A DNA stretch of 64,000 nt from an uncultured Erwinia sp. (GCA_946221915.1 CAMIKG010000005.1:94517-158516), one strand, 5' to 3'. Positions 8,017 to 17,418 are shown, numbered from the stretch's first letter. Numbers and translations are program-made. Notes: generated by a model not told the origin, from the letters alone.

Positions 8017-9423
8017 ATGACAACGGTTAGCGGTACGCGTACCCGTACGAATGCATCTATTATTTCGATGCTGCAGCGTTTTTCTGATATTTTTGTGATG
8101 TTTTCTGGGCTGTATTTACTGACCGTATGGCATTCGCAATCGTTTACTTCTGATCAGTGGCTAATGCTGCTCTCCGCGTTGGTACTTTTTCAGATGATTG
8201 GCGGTATGACAGACTTTTATCGTTCATGGCGTGGTGTTAACTTTGGTTCGGAAGTGCAGCTGATTCTGCAAAACTGGAGTTTAAGTATCCTGATCACTGC
8301 CGGGCTGATGTCCTTTATTCAGGTGATTGACATCAGTTTCAAAACCTACTTGATCTGGTTTGGTCTGGTATCGGTGGCTTTTATTTTCTCCCGTGCTGCC
8401 ATTCGTTTCTTTGCCCGCATCATTCGCAAACTGGGTTATAACAACCGTAATGTGGCTATCGTTGGCCATATGCCGATCGGCATGTCTCTCGCTCGCAGCT
8501 TTATCGCCGCTCCCTGGATGGGGCTGAATGTCGTTGGCGTTTATTCTGACGCCGGCCATGATTCAGCGGAACTGGCTGATGACAATATTCCGTACTGTGG
8601 CAACGTTGACCGTCTGCTGGCGGATGCGCGCCAGGGGAAAGTGGATAAAATCTATATTGCCATGGCGATGTCGCAGGAGCAGGAAATTCGCCAGCTGGTT
8701 AACCAGCTAACGGATACCACCTGCTCAGTAATGCTGATCCCGGATATTTTCACCTTCAACATCCTGCAGTCGCGCACGGAAGAAATTAATGGCGTACCGG
8801 TGGTGCCATTGTTCGAAACGCCGATGAATGGCATCAATATGGTGCTGAAGCGCATCGAGGACATTATCGTTTCTTCCCTGATTCTGCTGTTTATCTCACC
8901 AGTGTTGATCTCTATTTCTCTGGCGGTCAAATTAACCTCGCCGGGTCCGGTGATTTTCCGCCAGGTGCGTTATGGCATGGACGGTAAGCCGATCAAAGTA
9001 TGGAAATTCCGCTCAATGAGCGTGATGGAAAATGGCGATACAGTGGTGCAGGCCACGAAAGGGGATGCGCGTATTACGCCGCTCGGCCGTATTCTGCGCT
9101 CCACCTCGCTGGATGAGCTGCCGCAATTTATTAACGTGCTGAAAGGCGATATGTCGATTGTGGGTCCGCGTCCACATGCCGTGGCGCATAATGAGCAGTA
9201 TCGCTCCATTATCCAGGGTTACATGCTGCGCCACAAAGTGAAACCGGGCATCACCGGCTGGGCGCAAATCAATGGCTGGCGCGGTGAAACGGATACGCTG
9301 GAGAAAATGGAAAAGCGCATCGAATTCGACCTGCAATATATCCGTGACTGGAGCATCTGGCTGGATTTACGCATTATTTTCCTGACCATTTTCAAAGGCT
9401 TTATCAGTAAAACCGCCTATTAA
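8017..9423 (+). CDS. wcaJ: WcaJ-type undecaprenyl-phosphate glucose phosphotransferase
   Basis: Initiates the EPS repeat by moving glucose-1-phosphate from UDP-glucose to undecaprenyl phosphate. The protein closely follows E. coli WcaJ: N-terminal membrane helices, a central CoA-binding-like domain, and the C-terminal catalytic domain with KVWKFRSM, TSLDELPQF, GPRPHA and KPGITGWAQINGWRG. I chose the ATG at 8017 (468 residues; AGGA upstream) because it aligns with the E. coli start. The frame is open back to a TTG at 7870 with another ATG at 7924, preceded by AAAGG, so a 31- to 49-residue extension is possible. No amsG/wceG-type initiator lies at the operon start. Confidence 0.93.
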   Translation: MTTVSGTRTRTNASIISMLQRFSDIFVMFSGLYLLTVWHSQSFTSDQWLMLLSALVLFQMIGGMTDFYRSWRGVNFGSEVQLILQNWSLSILITAGLMSFIQVIDISFKTYLIWFGLVSVAFIFSRAAIRFFARIIRKLGYNNRNVAIVGHMPIGMSLARSFIAAPWMGLNVVGVYSDAGHDSAELADDNIPYCGNVDRLLADARQGKVDKIYIAMAMSQEQEIRQLVNQLTDTTCSVMLIPDIFTFNILQSRTEEINGVPVVPLFETPMNGINMVLKRIEDIIVSSLILLFISPVLISISLAVKLTSPGPVIFRQVRYGMDGKPIKVWKFRSMSVMENGDTVVQATKGDARITPLGRILRSTSLDELPQFINVLKGDMSIVGPRPHAVAHNEQYRSIIQGYMLRHKVKPGITGWAQINGWRGETDTLEKMEKRIEFDLQYIRDWSIWLDLRIIFLTIFKGFISKTAY

Positions 9424-9543
9424 ACCACACTACCTGAATCGGCTGTGCAGGAACCGCTGCCTGATGCATGACGTATCTGGCATGCGGTTGCCGTCCTATC
9501 CACGCAATATGAAAGCGGATTTCACCAGGCTTAGACGTGAACT

Positions 9544-11022
9544 ATGAGCTTAAAAGAAAAAACAGTTAAAGGAGCCAAGTGGTCTGCGATGTCCACGTTG
9601 TCGACTATCGGCATTGGCTTCCTGCAGATGACATTGCTGGCCAGGATAATCGATACTCATCAGTTCGGTTTGCTGACCATCGCCATGGTCATTATCCTGC
9701 TGGCGGACACGCTGTCTGATTTCGGCCTGTCTAACTCCATTATCCAGCGTAAAGAAATTTCCGAGGTTGAGTTATCAACTCTCTACTGGATTAATATTTT
9801 TATCGGCTTAACCGTATTCACAGTGGTATTTAGCTGCAGCGGTCTGATTAGCGGTCTGCTGAAGCAGCCCGATTTAAAAGTATTAATTCAGGTTCTTTCC
9901 CTGGCATTCCTGATCATCCCGCACGGCCAGCAATTCCGCGCTCTGCTGCAAAAAGAGCTGGAGTTCGCCAAAATTGGCCTGACGGAAACGCTGGCGGTCA
10001 CCCTTGGTTTTCTTGTCACCATCGTGGCGGCCTGGTATAAACCTGAAGCGATTACTGCCATCTGGGGCTATCTGGCCATGGTGTCAGTGCGTACCCTGAT
10101 GTTCTCCTGGTATGGTCGCAAAAAGTATAAACCTCGTTTCCACTTCTCTTTTCGAACCATTACCTCCAACCTGAAATTTGGCGCTTATTTGACCGCCGAC
10201 AGCCTGATTAACCAGCTTAATTCCAACGTTGCGACGGCAGTGCTGTCACGTACGCTGGGGGCGGCGATCACCGGTGGTTACAACCTGGCCTATAACGTCG
10301 CCGTGATGCCGCCGACCAAATTAAATCCGATTATTACCCGGGTGCTGTTTCCGGCATTCTCCAAAATTCAGGACGATCAGGAAAAACTGCGCACTAATTT
10401 TTATAAATTACTGTCGCTGGTTGGGTTGCTGAATTTTCCGTCGCTGTTAGGTCTGCTGGTCGTCGCGGAAAACTTTGTTCTGTTTATGTTTGGTGAGAAG
10501 TGGCGTTTCGTAACCCCAATTCTGCAGGTGCTGTGCGTTGTAGGGCTGCTGCGATCCATCGGCAACCCGATCGGTTCGCTATTAATGGCGAAAGCACGGG
10601 TGGATATCAGCTTTAAATTTAACGTCGTCAAATTGTTTATGTTTATTCCCGCTATCTGGTTTGGCGCAAAAATGGCTGGCGGTTTCGGCGCTTCGCTCGG
10701 ATTTTTATCCGTTCAGGTGCTAAATACCTGGCTGAGTTACTTTATTCTGATTCGTCCGATTTTAGGCAAGAGCTATAAAGAGTATTTATATAGCATCTGG
10801 ATGCCATTCCGGATGGCGCTGCCAACGCTGGTAGTGGCATGGGGGGTCGGCTTCCTGTCAGCTTCTCTGGCGCTGCCTGTGCTGCTGGCCCTGCAGATTG
10901 CCGCTGGCGCGTTAGTTTTCCTGATTGCGATATTAATCAGTCGCGATCCGTTGATTGTTGAAATGAAGCAACACCTGTTCAAAAACCCAAAACTTCGTCG
11001 AATCTTGAGATCGGAACACTAA
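9544..11022 (+). CDS. wzxC: WzxC/AmsL lipid-linked EPS repeat flippase
   Basis: Polytopic inner-membrane protein (492 residues, about 12-14 helices) of the polysaccharide transporter/MVF superfamily that moves the undecaprenyl-PP repeat across the membrane. It matches E. coli WzxC over the full length, for example MSLKEKTVKGAKWSA, the block LADTLSDFGLSNSIIQRKEI and KLNPIITRVLFPAFSKIQDD. It follows wcaJ, as in the colanic acid locus, after a 120-base gap in which I see no clear signal. The pyruvyl transferase gene begins two bases after its stop. Confidence 0.95.
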   Translation: MSLKEKTVKGAKWSAMSTLSTIGIGFLQMTLLARIIDTHQFGLLTIAMVIILLADTLSDFGLSNSIIQRKEISEVELSTLYWINIFIGLTVFTVVFSCSGLISGLLKQPDLKVLIQVLSLAFLIIPHGQQFRALLQKELEFAKIGLTETLAVTLGFLVTIVAAWYKPEAITAIWGYLAMVSVRTLMFSWYGRKKYKPRFHFSFRTITSNLKFGAYLTADSLINQLNSNVATAVLSRTLGAAITGGYNLAYNVAVMPPTKLNPIITRVLFPAFSKIQDDQEKLRTNFYKLLSLVGLLNFPSLLGLLVVAENFVLFMFGEKWRFVTPILQVLCVVGLLRSIGNPIGSLLMAKARVDISFKFNVVKLFMFIPAIWFGAKMAGGFGASLGFLSVQVLNTWLSYFILIRPILGKSYKEYLYSIWMPFRMALPTLVVAWGVGFLSASLALPVLLALQIAAGALVFLIAILISRDPLIVEMKQHLFKNPKLRRILRSEH

Positions 11023-11024
11023 TC

Positions 11025-11981
11025 ATGACACATATGGATAAACTGAAAAATGACCTGTCAGTAATTGATGCGGTAGTGCCGCCAGGCAGCAAGGTTGTTT
11101 ATCTAGATATACCTCTCCATCTTAATGTTGGCGACCTGCTCATTTATAAGGGCACCGAACAGTTCTTTAAGGAGCGCCGTTATCAGGTGCTGGCGCGTCG
11201 CACAGATAAAACCAGCATGAAATGGCTGGCGGAAAATCCTAATTTGCCAAAAGACGTTATTGTGCTGATGCATGGTGGCGGTAATTTTGGCGACCTGTAT
11301 GGTCACCATCAGCGCCTGCGTGAAGCGGTAGTGGAACGCTTCCCGCAGCATAAAATTGTGTACTTACCGCAGACCGTGCATTTCAAAGATAAAGGCAAAA
11401 TGCTGCAGTCGGCGAATATCATCAGCAAACATAAAAACCTGACGATTTTCTGCCGCGATGAGCGCAGCAAAGAGCTCCTTGAAGCCCACTTCTGTAAAGA
11501 CGTGCGTTTATGCCCGGATATGGCGCATGCGCTGTGGAATGTCTTCCCGAAACAAGGTGCAACGGATATTAAGCGCGACACGCTGTGGATGATTCGTAAG
11601 GATATCGAAGAGACTAAAGTGGATGGGCTGCCAGGTATGCCTGGACCGGAAGGTTATGAAGACTGGGAAGATATTTGTACTGACCAGGATCGGGCAAAAA
11701 CCAAACTGCTGCTTAATTTCGAGCGCGTTAACCGGGTGCTTTCCACCAAACTGTTTAACACGCCAGAAAAGTGGGGCGCCTATACTGACACGCTGGTTGA
11801 TCGCGTAAATCACTATTTTATGGCGCATGATACGGTGGTTACGTCGCGTATGCACGGTCATATCCTTTGCTGCCTGCTGGGTGTGAAAACCAAGCTGCTG
11901 GATAATTCGTATGGTAAAAACTCTGGTTACTATGCGTCATGGACCAAAGATGTACCTGACTGTGAGTTAATAACCTTATGA
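11025..11981 (+). CDS. EPS pyruvyl transferase (AmsJ/WcaK-type)
   Basis: Predicted to add a pyruvate ketal from phosphoenolpyruvate to a sugar of the EPS repeat, giving the polymer negative charge. The 318-residue protein has the polysaccharide pyruvyl-transferase pattern: IPLHLNVGDLLIYKGTEQF near the N terminus, LMHGGGNFGDLYG around residue 85, and VTSRMHGHILCCLLG in the C-terminal half. It is nearer in size to AmsJ/ExoV-like proteins than to the 426-residue WcaK. Its stop overlaps the next start by four bases (ATGA), so the two are translationally coupled. Confidence 0.87.
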   Translation: MTHMDKLKNDLSVIDAVVPPGSKVVYLDIPLHLNVGDLLIYKGTEQFFKERRYQVLARRTDKTSMKWLAENPNLPKDVIVLMHGGGNFGDLYGHHQRLREAVVERFPQHKIVYLPQTVHFKDKGKMLQSANIISKHKNLTIFCRDERSKELLEAHFCKDVRLCPDMAHALWNVFPKQGATDIKRDTLWMIRKDIEETKVDGLPGMPGPEGYEDWEDICTDQDRAKTKLLLNFERVNRVLSTKLFNTPEKWGAYTDTLVDRVNHYFMAHDTVVTSRMHGHILCCLLGVKTKLLDNSYGKNSGYYASWTKDVPDCELITL

Positions 11982-12982
11982 TACAAGAGATAACGACTCC
12001 TAAACTTTCCGTGATCATTCCTGTTTATAACGTGCTGGACTATGTACAGGAAGCTGTTGATTCAATCATTAACCAGTCGGTTGCACCCTACGAAATTATC
12101 ATAGTGGATGATGGCTCTACCGATGGTTCAGGCGATTTAGTTGAGACGTTGTATGGCGCGCATCCGTTGGTAAAGATTATTCATACCCCGAATGGCGGTC
12201 TGGGAGAGGCGCGTAATGTTGGCACGCGCGCCGCCACCGGAGATTATATCTATTACTTTGATTCGGATGATGTCTCAGTTGATGGGCTCATCGCTGAATT
12301 TTACGCCAGACTGGCGGATAATCCGGACATGGATATTTTTGCTTTCTCGGCCGAATCGTTCGAAGATCCCATCGGTAAAGCGAAGCAGGACGCCGGGCAG
12401 CAGCGCGTGCGGTTAATTTCTTACCGCCGCCGTATGGAACGGACTTTCCCCAGCGGGGAACACGCGTTTAATGAGTTATCAAAAATTGATGCTTTTATCC
12501 CTAATGCCTGGCTCTATATCTATGCGCGCCGTCTGCAGACGCAGCACCAGCTATTTTTTCTGCCCATCATCCATGAAGATGAGGAATTTAGCCCGCGTCT
12601 GTTCTTTGTTGCGGGGAAAACCTGTGTGACCGATAAAGTCTTTTTCCAGCGTCGTGTGCGTATGGGGTCGATTATGCAAAGTTCACGCACTGAGAAAAAT
12701 GCGATTGGTTATCTGCGCGCCTGCGAAGCGCTGGAAGGTGTGGTTGGCCGCGCTTCAGAACAGGTCACGCTGAAGAATATCCGCGCCAGGATCGTCAAAA
12801 ACATTCTTAATGTGATTGGCGTGGCGAAACGTTCTGGTGTGACATTCACAGCGAAAACGCAGGGCGAATTAGATACGCTGGCAAAACGCTATCGTAATCT
12901 GGATATCATCCTGGCGGAAAATAATTACTTCGCCTGGCGGGTGTTTAATTTTGCCCTTAAGCGCTTAAAGCTGCGTACATAA
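11978..12982 (+). CDS. GT2 family glycosyltransferase (last EPS gene)
   Basis: Predicted cytoplasmic GT-A transferase for the EPS repeat, 334 residues. It shows KLSVIIPVYNVLDYVQEAVDSI at the N terminus, the nucleotide-binding VDDGSTDGS near residue 47 and the metal-binding DSDD near residue 98. It resembles AmsE/AmsK-type enzymes, but donor and linkage are not readable. It overlaps the pyruvyl-transferase gene by four bases and is followed by an intrinsic terminator, so it ends the EPS operon. It is one of three non-initiating transferases in the locus. Confidence 0.85.
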   Translation: MIQEITTPKLSVIIPVYNVLDYVQEAVDSIINQSVAPYEIIIVDDGSTDGSGDLVETLYGAHPLVKIIHTPNGGLGEARNVGTRAATGDYIYYFDSDDVSVDGLIAEFYARLADNPDMDIFAFSAESFEDPIGKAKQDAGQQRVRLISYRRRMERTFPSGEHAFNELSKIDAFIPNAWLYIYARRLQTQHQLFFLPIIHEDEEFSPRLFFVAGKTCVTDKVFFQRRVRMGSIMQSSRTEKNAIGYLRACEALEGVVGRASEQVTLKNIRARIVKNILNVIGVAKRSGVTFTAKTQGELDTLAKRYRNLDIILAENNYFAWRVFNFALKRLKLRT

Positions 12983-13009
12983 CACCTATAGTCAATTGCT
13001 TTAACACAG

Positions 13010-13035
13010 ACCCACGTCACTGACGTGGGTTTTTT
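13010..13035 (+). terminator. Intrinsic terminator of the EPS operon
   Basis: ACCCACGTCA pairs with TGACGTGGGT across a minimal loop and is followed by a run of T residues. It ends the wza operon and separates it from the convergent beta-helix gene. The complementary strand lacks a good T-run. Confidence 0.9.
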
Positions 13036-13051
13036 ATGGCTCTGAAGGTGT

Positions 13052-14899
13052 TCAGGATGGTTTGACTTGCTTCTGGCTGGCAAGATTAAGCCAGGGTGAG
13101 TCAGGACGATGGCCGAGAGCAACATAAACTTCGTTATTACTGACGCTAATGTTTTTTCCCGCAAACTTATTGCGTTGATTGAGGATGGAGCTTGCTGAGG
13201 CCAATTGTTGCTGGCTATAAGTTAGATCAGTACTGACACCAATATTGTTCTCAATAGTAAAAGCAATATCTGGTGAAGGGCCACCAACGTATAATAAATC
13301 CATATTCTTATCCGTTGTGACCACATTATTACTAATCACCAGTGCCTTTTTAATACCACTTAATGCAGCAAAACGTTCGGATCCGTTTACCTGGTTATTG
13401 GTAATCGACAGATAATCCAGATTTGGCAATTTGAATGCTGTCGTCACGCCAGTATAAGTGTCGCCGTTAATTGATATGTTACCACCTCGCGCACGTGCGA
13501 TTTCCAGACCTATACCGCTTCCATTCAGTTGGTGATAGCAATTACTACTACTGATGGTGACTCCGGGATTACTGGTGATTAGCGCCGCACGTTTGAAACC
13601 GCGTGTTTCGAGGTTCATTATCCGGAAAGTTTTCGGTTGGTTAAGGAAAAGGGCTGTATTATCCGTTAAGCCTTCATTGATCATACTACCCGACAGCGTA
13701 ACGTGGTGTTCGCCTGTTTGAGTGGCAATCGCGAAGCCATAACCTCGGGTGTTTTCACCGATTATTACGTTGCTGTCGATATTAATGCCCTCGTTAAAGT
13801 TTACAACCGCAATAGCTGCTTTAATCGGATTCCATGCCTTGCCGTTTACCACTTTGGGGTTGTTAATATAACGGATGGTATTTTTTACATTAATATTTTT
13901 GCATTGGATATATGCCTCTCCCCACCAGGTGGCCCCTCCCATAGAGACGTTGCCGATCGAGACGCCACCATTAATATTTTCCATTGCGAAATGACGACGA
14001 AAGCTTCCCTTTGCCATATTATTCGCCATAATAATATCTTTATGGTCAAAGTCTCTGGTAATTTTTCGAGCGCCTGGCAGCCCTTCGGCATGAAAGGCGA
14101 GGCGGGCATCCTCACCCTCCTTACAGAAAGCATGATTGCCCGTCATGATAGTGCCGGAACCCCAGATGGTCACCGCATCTCCACGATCTTCCCCGCGTTT
14201 TGAGGACAGATCTTTCATTCCATCGCCTGCTCCCAAACACTCCAGAAACCAGTTATTGACTATTTTTGTACCATAAGCGGCGAAACTTGCTGGTGAAATG
14301 ACCGATTGTAACATCCGGTAAAAATAACAGTTCGATACCTCACAAAAATTGGCGGAAATCATAATTCCCCCCTGGCGCCCGCCGCTGGCGCTTTTCAGCA
14401 TTAATGGATTATCGAGTATCATCTCATGAATACGAGTTCCATCAGCGGTTAACTCGAATAAAAAATCATTCTGCATATTATGCAGAGCAGAGATCATCCC
14501 ATTACCGCGGCCATCAATGATTTGATCCTTTATATTTAGTTTCACCCTCTTATTGAGGTGGATAGGTGAATCAACAGTCAGATATTTTTTATCTTCCACA
14601 AGTTGTTGCATAAACGCATAGTTATCTTCGGGAGAATTTACTTTCGCTTTGCGCAAATTCTTCTGCCCCATCGCCCATGAAGTTGTGGCATGGTCCAGAA
14701 TGATTCCCGGCGCACCATTTATTTGCGCTGGATTCACTCCGGCTGGCGGTAATGTTGCTGGTGTCGTTTCCGATGTGGTGCTGGCCCGGGCCAGGCAACT
14801 CGCTGAACCAATCGCTGCAGCAGAGGCGATAATTTTACCCAGTGCGCGCCGGCGGGAAAATACGTTATGGTTATCATCTTTTTTGTCTTCAACACTCAT
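13052..14899 (-). CDS. Tat-exported parallel beta-helix protein (WcaM/AmsF-like position)
   Basis: A 615-residue protein with a twin-arginine signal near residue 15 (SRRRALGKIIASAAAIG, then an Ala-rich stretch). It has a linker and many short N/G/V/I-rich repeats (for example MITGNHAF, ISSSNCYH, ISINGDTY, LSITNNQV) typical of right-handed beta-helix proteins such as pectate-lyase-like enzymes. E. coli WcaM, last gene of the colanic acid locus, is also a Tat beta-helix protein but is shorter and co-oriented. AmsF/WceF in amylovoran/stewartan loci are exported, and WceF is a tailspike-like EPS-cleaving enzyme. A role in EPS trimming, modification or export is inferred. An AAGGG ribosome binding site precedes the ATG. 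Confidence 0.72.
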   Translation of the reverse strand: MSVEDKKDDNHNVFSRRRALGKIIASAAAIGSASCLARASTTSETTPATLPPAGVNPAQINGAPGIILDHATTSWAMGQKNLRKAKVNSPEDNYAFMQQLVEDKKYLTVDSPIHLNKRVKLNIKDQIIDGRGNGMISALHNMQNDFLFELTADGTRIHEMILDNPLMLKSASGGRQGGIMISANFCEVSNCYFYRMLQSVISPASFAAYGTKIVNNWFLECLGAGDGMKDLSSKRGEDRGDAVTIWGSGTIMTGNHAFCKEGEDARLAFHAEGLPGARKITRDFDHKDIIMANNMAKGSFRRHFAMENINGGVSIGNVSMGGATWWGEAYIQCKNINVKNTIRYINNPKVVNGKAWNPIKAAIAVVNFNEGINIDSNVIIGENTRGYGFAIATQTGEHHVTLSGSMINEGLTDNTALFLNQPKTFRIMNLETRGFKRAALITSNPGVTISSSNCYHQLNGSGIGLEIARARGGNISINGDTYTGVTTAFKLPNLDYLSITNNQVNGSERFAALSGIKKALVISNNVVTTDKNMDLLYVGGPSPDIAFTIENNIGVSTDLTYSQQQLASASSILNQRNKFAGKNISVSNNEVYVALGHRPDSPWLNLASQKQVKPS

Positions 14900-15259
14900 T
14901 AGCTGGCCCTTACATAGTTAAGTGAAGCGAATAACTTATTATTGACAAATAAATGTTTAAAAGATGTCACGTTGTATGTCAGTAAATAAACTAAAGCTTT
15001 TCTGGTTACTGTTATAGCCTTAGCGTCTGGATTAAGAATACTCCCATGTATTTATGGTCAGCGTCATCTGCAGCCAAAAGTAGATAAGGTTTATCTTATA
15101 TAGCCCGCGCGGTGGCTACTCCTAAGGCCACCAAGTAGCAGGCAAAACCAGCAGCGCTGCGCGACAAACTGTTTAAAATTTCAGATTAAGATTATACTTG
15201 GTGATCATGCCGTTAATGCATAATACGTGAATGTCTTCACATCGAAATATGGAAAAAAT
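14900..15259. other. Intergenic region between the beta-helix gene and galF
   Basis: This 360-base stretch separates divergent genes and must hold the promoter for each. I see no gene in it. A TTGACA at 14942-14947 lacks a good -10, and an RcsAB-like sequence lies at 15187-15200. No ops element or terminator is visible. Confidence 0.5.
15187..15200 (+). promoter_or_regulatory. Possible RcsAB-like site upstream of galF
   Basis: TAAGATTATACTTG matches 11 of 14 positions of TRVGAAWAWTSYGR, about 60 bases upstream of the galF start. galF promoters respond to Rcs in some capsule loci. The match is weak in a moderately AT-rich region. Confidence 0.28.
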
Positions 15260-16156
15260 ATGACCAAGCTTAAAGCAGTTATCCCCGTTGCGGGTCTCGG
15301 TATGCATATGCTCCCTGCTACAAAAGCCATTCCTAAAGAGATGCTGCCGGTCGTCGACAAGCCGATGATCCAGTACATTGTCGACGAGTGCGTCGCAGCG
15401 GGCATCAAGGAAATTGTGCTGGTCACCCATGCTTCCAAGAACGCGGTTGAAAACCATTTTGATACCTCTTATGAGCTGGAAGCCCTGCTTGAAGCGCGCG
15501 TTAAGCGCCAGCTCCTGAGTGAAGTACAGTCTATTTGCCCGCCGGGCGTCACGATTATGAACGTGCGTCAGGCACAGCCGCTGGGCCTTGCTCACTCCGT
15601 TCTTTGTGCCCGTCCCATGATTGGCGACAATCCTTTTGTGGTCGTGCTCCCGGATGTGTTATTAGATGATTCCACTGCCGACCAGCTGCGTTATAATCTC
15701 GCTGCGATGGTTGCGCGATTTGAAGAAACGGGACGCAGTCAGGTATTGGCAAAACGTATGCCAGATGCCGATCTCTCTGAATACTCAGTCATTGTCACCG
15801 AGGAAAATCTCGAAAACGAAGGGCAGGTTGCTGCCATTTCTGAGTTTATTGAGAAACCAGAGAATGTGCAGAGTCATGGTTCCGACCTGGCTGCCGTTGG
15901 CCGTTACGTTCTTTCTGGTGATATCTGGTCTGAACTGGAAAAACTGGAGCCGGGCGCCTGGGGCCGTTTCCAGCTAACGGATGCAATCGCCAATCTGAGT
16001 AAGAAAAAGCCGGTTGATGCTTGCCTGATGACCGGACACAGTTTCGACTGTGGCCGTAAACTGGGCTACATGCAGGCATTTGTCTCCTATGGCCTGCGTA
16101 ACAATGCTCAGGGACGTGAGTTCCGCGAAAAAATTCAGCAGCTTCTGGCGAAATAA
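15260..16156 (+). CDS. galF: GalF, UTP-glucose-1-phosphate uridylyltransferase-like protein
   Basis: GalU paralogue that flanks polysaccharide loci in enterobacteria; it has weak activity or modulates UDP-glucose supply. The protein starts MTKLKAVIPVAGLGMHMLPATK. The GMHM in place of GalU's GTRM distinguishes GalF. KEMLPVVDKPMIQYIVDE follows, giving 298 residues, the usual length. I chose the ATG at 15260 by family alignment; an upstream in-frame ATG at 15227 would add eleven unrelated residues. It heads a galF-galE unit between the EPS and O-antigen loci, as in amylovoran clusters. Confidence 0.95.
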   Translation: MTKLKAVIPVAGLGMHMLPATKAIPKEMLPVVDKPMIQYIVDECVAAGIKEIVLVTHASKNAVENHFDTSYELEALLEARVKRQLLSEVQSICPPGVTIMNVRQAQPLGLAHSVLCARPMIGDNPFVVVLPDVLLDDSTADQLRYNLAAMVARFEETGRSQVLAKRMPDADLSEYSVIVTEENLENEGQVAAISEFIEKPENVQSHGSDLAAVGRYVLSGDIWSELEKLEPGAWGRFQLTDAIANLSKKKPVDACLMTGHSFDCGRKLGYMQAFVSYGLRNNAQGREFREKIQQLLAK

Positions 16157-16204
16157 CAATTCAATCTTATCGCCGTATCCGGGATACGGCTGAAAGGAGT
16201 TCAG

Positions 16205-17218
16205 ATGGCTATTTTGGTAACGGGGGGAGCGGGTTATATCGGTTCCCATACCGTGCTGGCGCTGCTAGAGCGCGGCGATGATGTCGTGGTACTGGATAAC
16301 CTGAGCAACGCGTCACGCGAATCCATCAATCGGGTGGAGAAACTGACTGGGAAGAAAGCGATTTTCGTTGAAGGCGATATCCTTGATCGCGCATGTCTGC
16401 GTGATATTTTTTCCAGCCACAGCATCAGTGCAGTGATCCACTTTGCCGGACTAAAAGCGGTTGGCGAGTCAACGCGCAAACCGCTGGAATACTACGAGAA
16501 CAACGTCTCCGGTACCGTGGTGCTGCTGGAAGAGATGCGTAGTGCTGGCATCTTTAACTTTATTTTCAGCTCTTCTGCTACGGTTTATGGCGCCAATGCG
16601 CCGGTGCCGTATGTGGAAACTACGCCGATTGGCGGCACGACCAGCCCGTATGGTACTTCTAAACTGATGGTTGAGCAGGTACTGCAGGATTATGCGAAAG
16701 CCGACAGTAACGTGAAAACCATTGCGCTGCGCTACTTTAACCCGGTAGGTGCGCATGAGTCCGGTGAGATTGGTGAAGATCCGAACGGTATCCCTAACAA
16801 TCTGCTGCCTTACATTGCCCAGGTGGCGATTGGTCGCCTTGAGAAGTTGGGCGTTTTTGGCGGCGATTATGAAACCGAAGATGGTACCGGTGTACGTGAC
16901 TACATTCATGTGATGGATCTGGCGGAAGGTCACCTGAAGGCACTGGATCATCTGGCGAAGATTGAAGGCTATAAGGCTTACAATCTTGGTGCCGGCAAAG
17001 GCTATTCGGTGCTGGAGATGATTAAGGCGTTTGAGAAAGCATCTGGTCGTGCTGTGCCCTATGAGGTTAAGCCGCGTCGTGATGGCGACCTGCCGGCTTT
17101 CTGGGCTGATGCCTCGCTGGCGGATAAAGAGCTGGACTGGCGGGTGACACGAGGTATCGATGAGATGATGAGCGATACGTGGAACTGGCAGTCGAAGAAT
17201 CCGCAGGGTTACAAGTAA
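16205..17218 (+). CDS. galE: UDP-glucose 4-epimerase GalE
   Basis: Interconverts UDP-glucose and UDP-galactose, supplying galactose for EPS and lipopolysaccharide. The 337-residue SDR protein has the NAD-binding motif VTGGAGYIGSH at the N terminus, the catalytic Ser in FSSSATVYG and the YxxxK pair in SPYGTSKLM near residue 149. An AAAGGAG ribosome binding site precedes the ATG. It lies 48 bases after galF and is followed by an intrinsic terminator. Its presence implies galactose in at least one of the flanking polymers, by inference. Confidence 0.96.
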   Translation: MAILVTGGAGYIGSHTVLALLERGDDVVVLDNLSNASRESINRVEKLTGKKAIFVEGDILDRACLRDIFSSHSISAVIHFAGLKAVGESTRKPLEYYENNVSGTVVLLEEMRSAGIFNFIFSSSATVYGANAPVPYVETTPIGGTTSPYGTSKLMVEQVLQDYAKADSNVKTIALRYFNPVGAHESGEIGEDPNGIPNNLLPYIAQVAIGRLEKLGVFGGDYETEDGTGVRDYIHVMDLAEGHLKALDHLAKIEGYKAYNLGAGKGYSVLEMIKAFEKASGRAVPYEVKPRRDGDLPAFWADASLADKELDWRVTRGIDEMMSDTWNWQSKNPQGYK

Positions 17219-17231
17219 CATTGGTTTAATG

Positions 17232-17267
17232 AAAGCCCTTCTTTGCTGATGCGGAGAAGGGCTTTTT
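17232..17267 (+). terminator. Intrinsic terminator after galE
   Basis: AAAGCCCTTCT pairs with AGAAGGGCTTT around a 12-base loop and runs into a T tract. It ends the galF-galE unit, so the O-antigen genes downstream need their own promoter. Confidence 0.9.
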
Positions 17268-17409
17268 GTATTTAAGGCCTTGGATTTCAGTGTGATGAGA
17301 ATCTGTCTGAGCATGTTGTCTGCGAAATAGTCATTTAAACTACTCTGATAAGATTCCTCTTGGGATTAGTGTAAAATATCCCTAATCTTAACGAATCTAC
17401 AGCATAGGC

Positions 17410-17418
17410 TGGTATCAT
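17410..17418 (+). promoter_or_regulatory. Candidate extended -10 promoter of the O-antigen operon
   Basis: TGGTATCAT combines an extended -10 TG with TATCAT (five of six of TATAAT). No good -35 is visible, which extended -10 promoters tolerate. It lies about 120 bases upstream of the JUMPstart element, a suitable position for the O-antigen operon start. This is a motif match only. Confidence 0.35.

Noticed and set aside
16469..17314. A 281-codon minus-strand open frame opposite galE
   Set aside because: Antisense to an intact galE and spanning its terminator; no recognisable domain.
17348..17361. RcsAB-like TAAGATTCCTCTTG upstream of the O-antigen JUMPstart
   Set aside because: Only about 10 of 14 positions fit the consensus in an AT-rich stretch; not better than chance.
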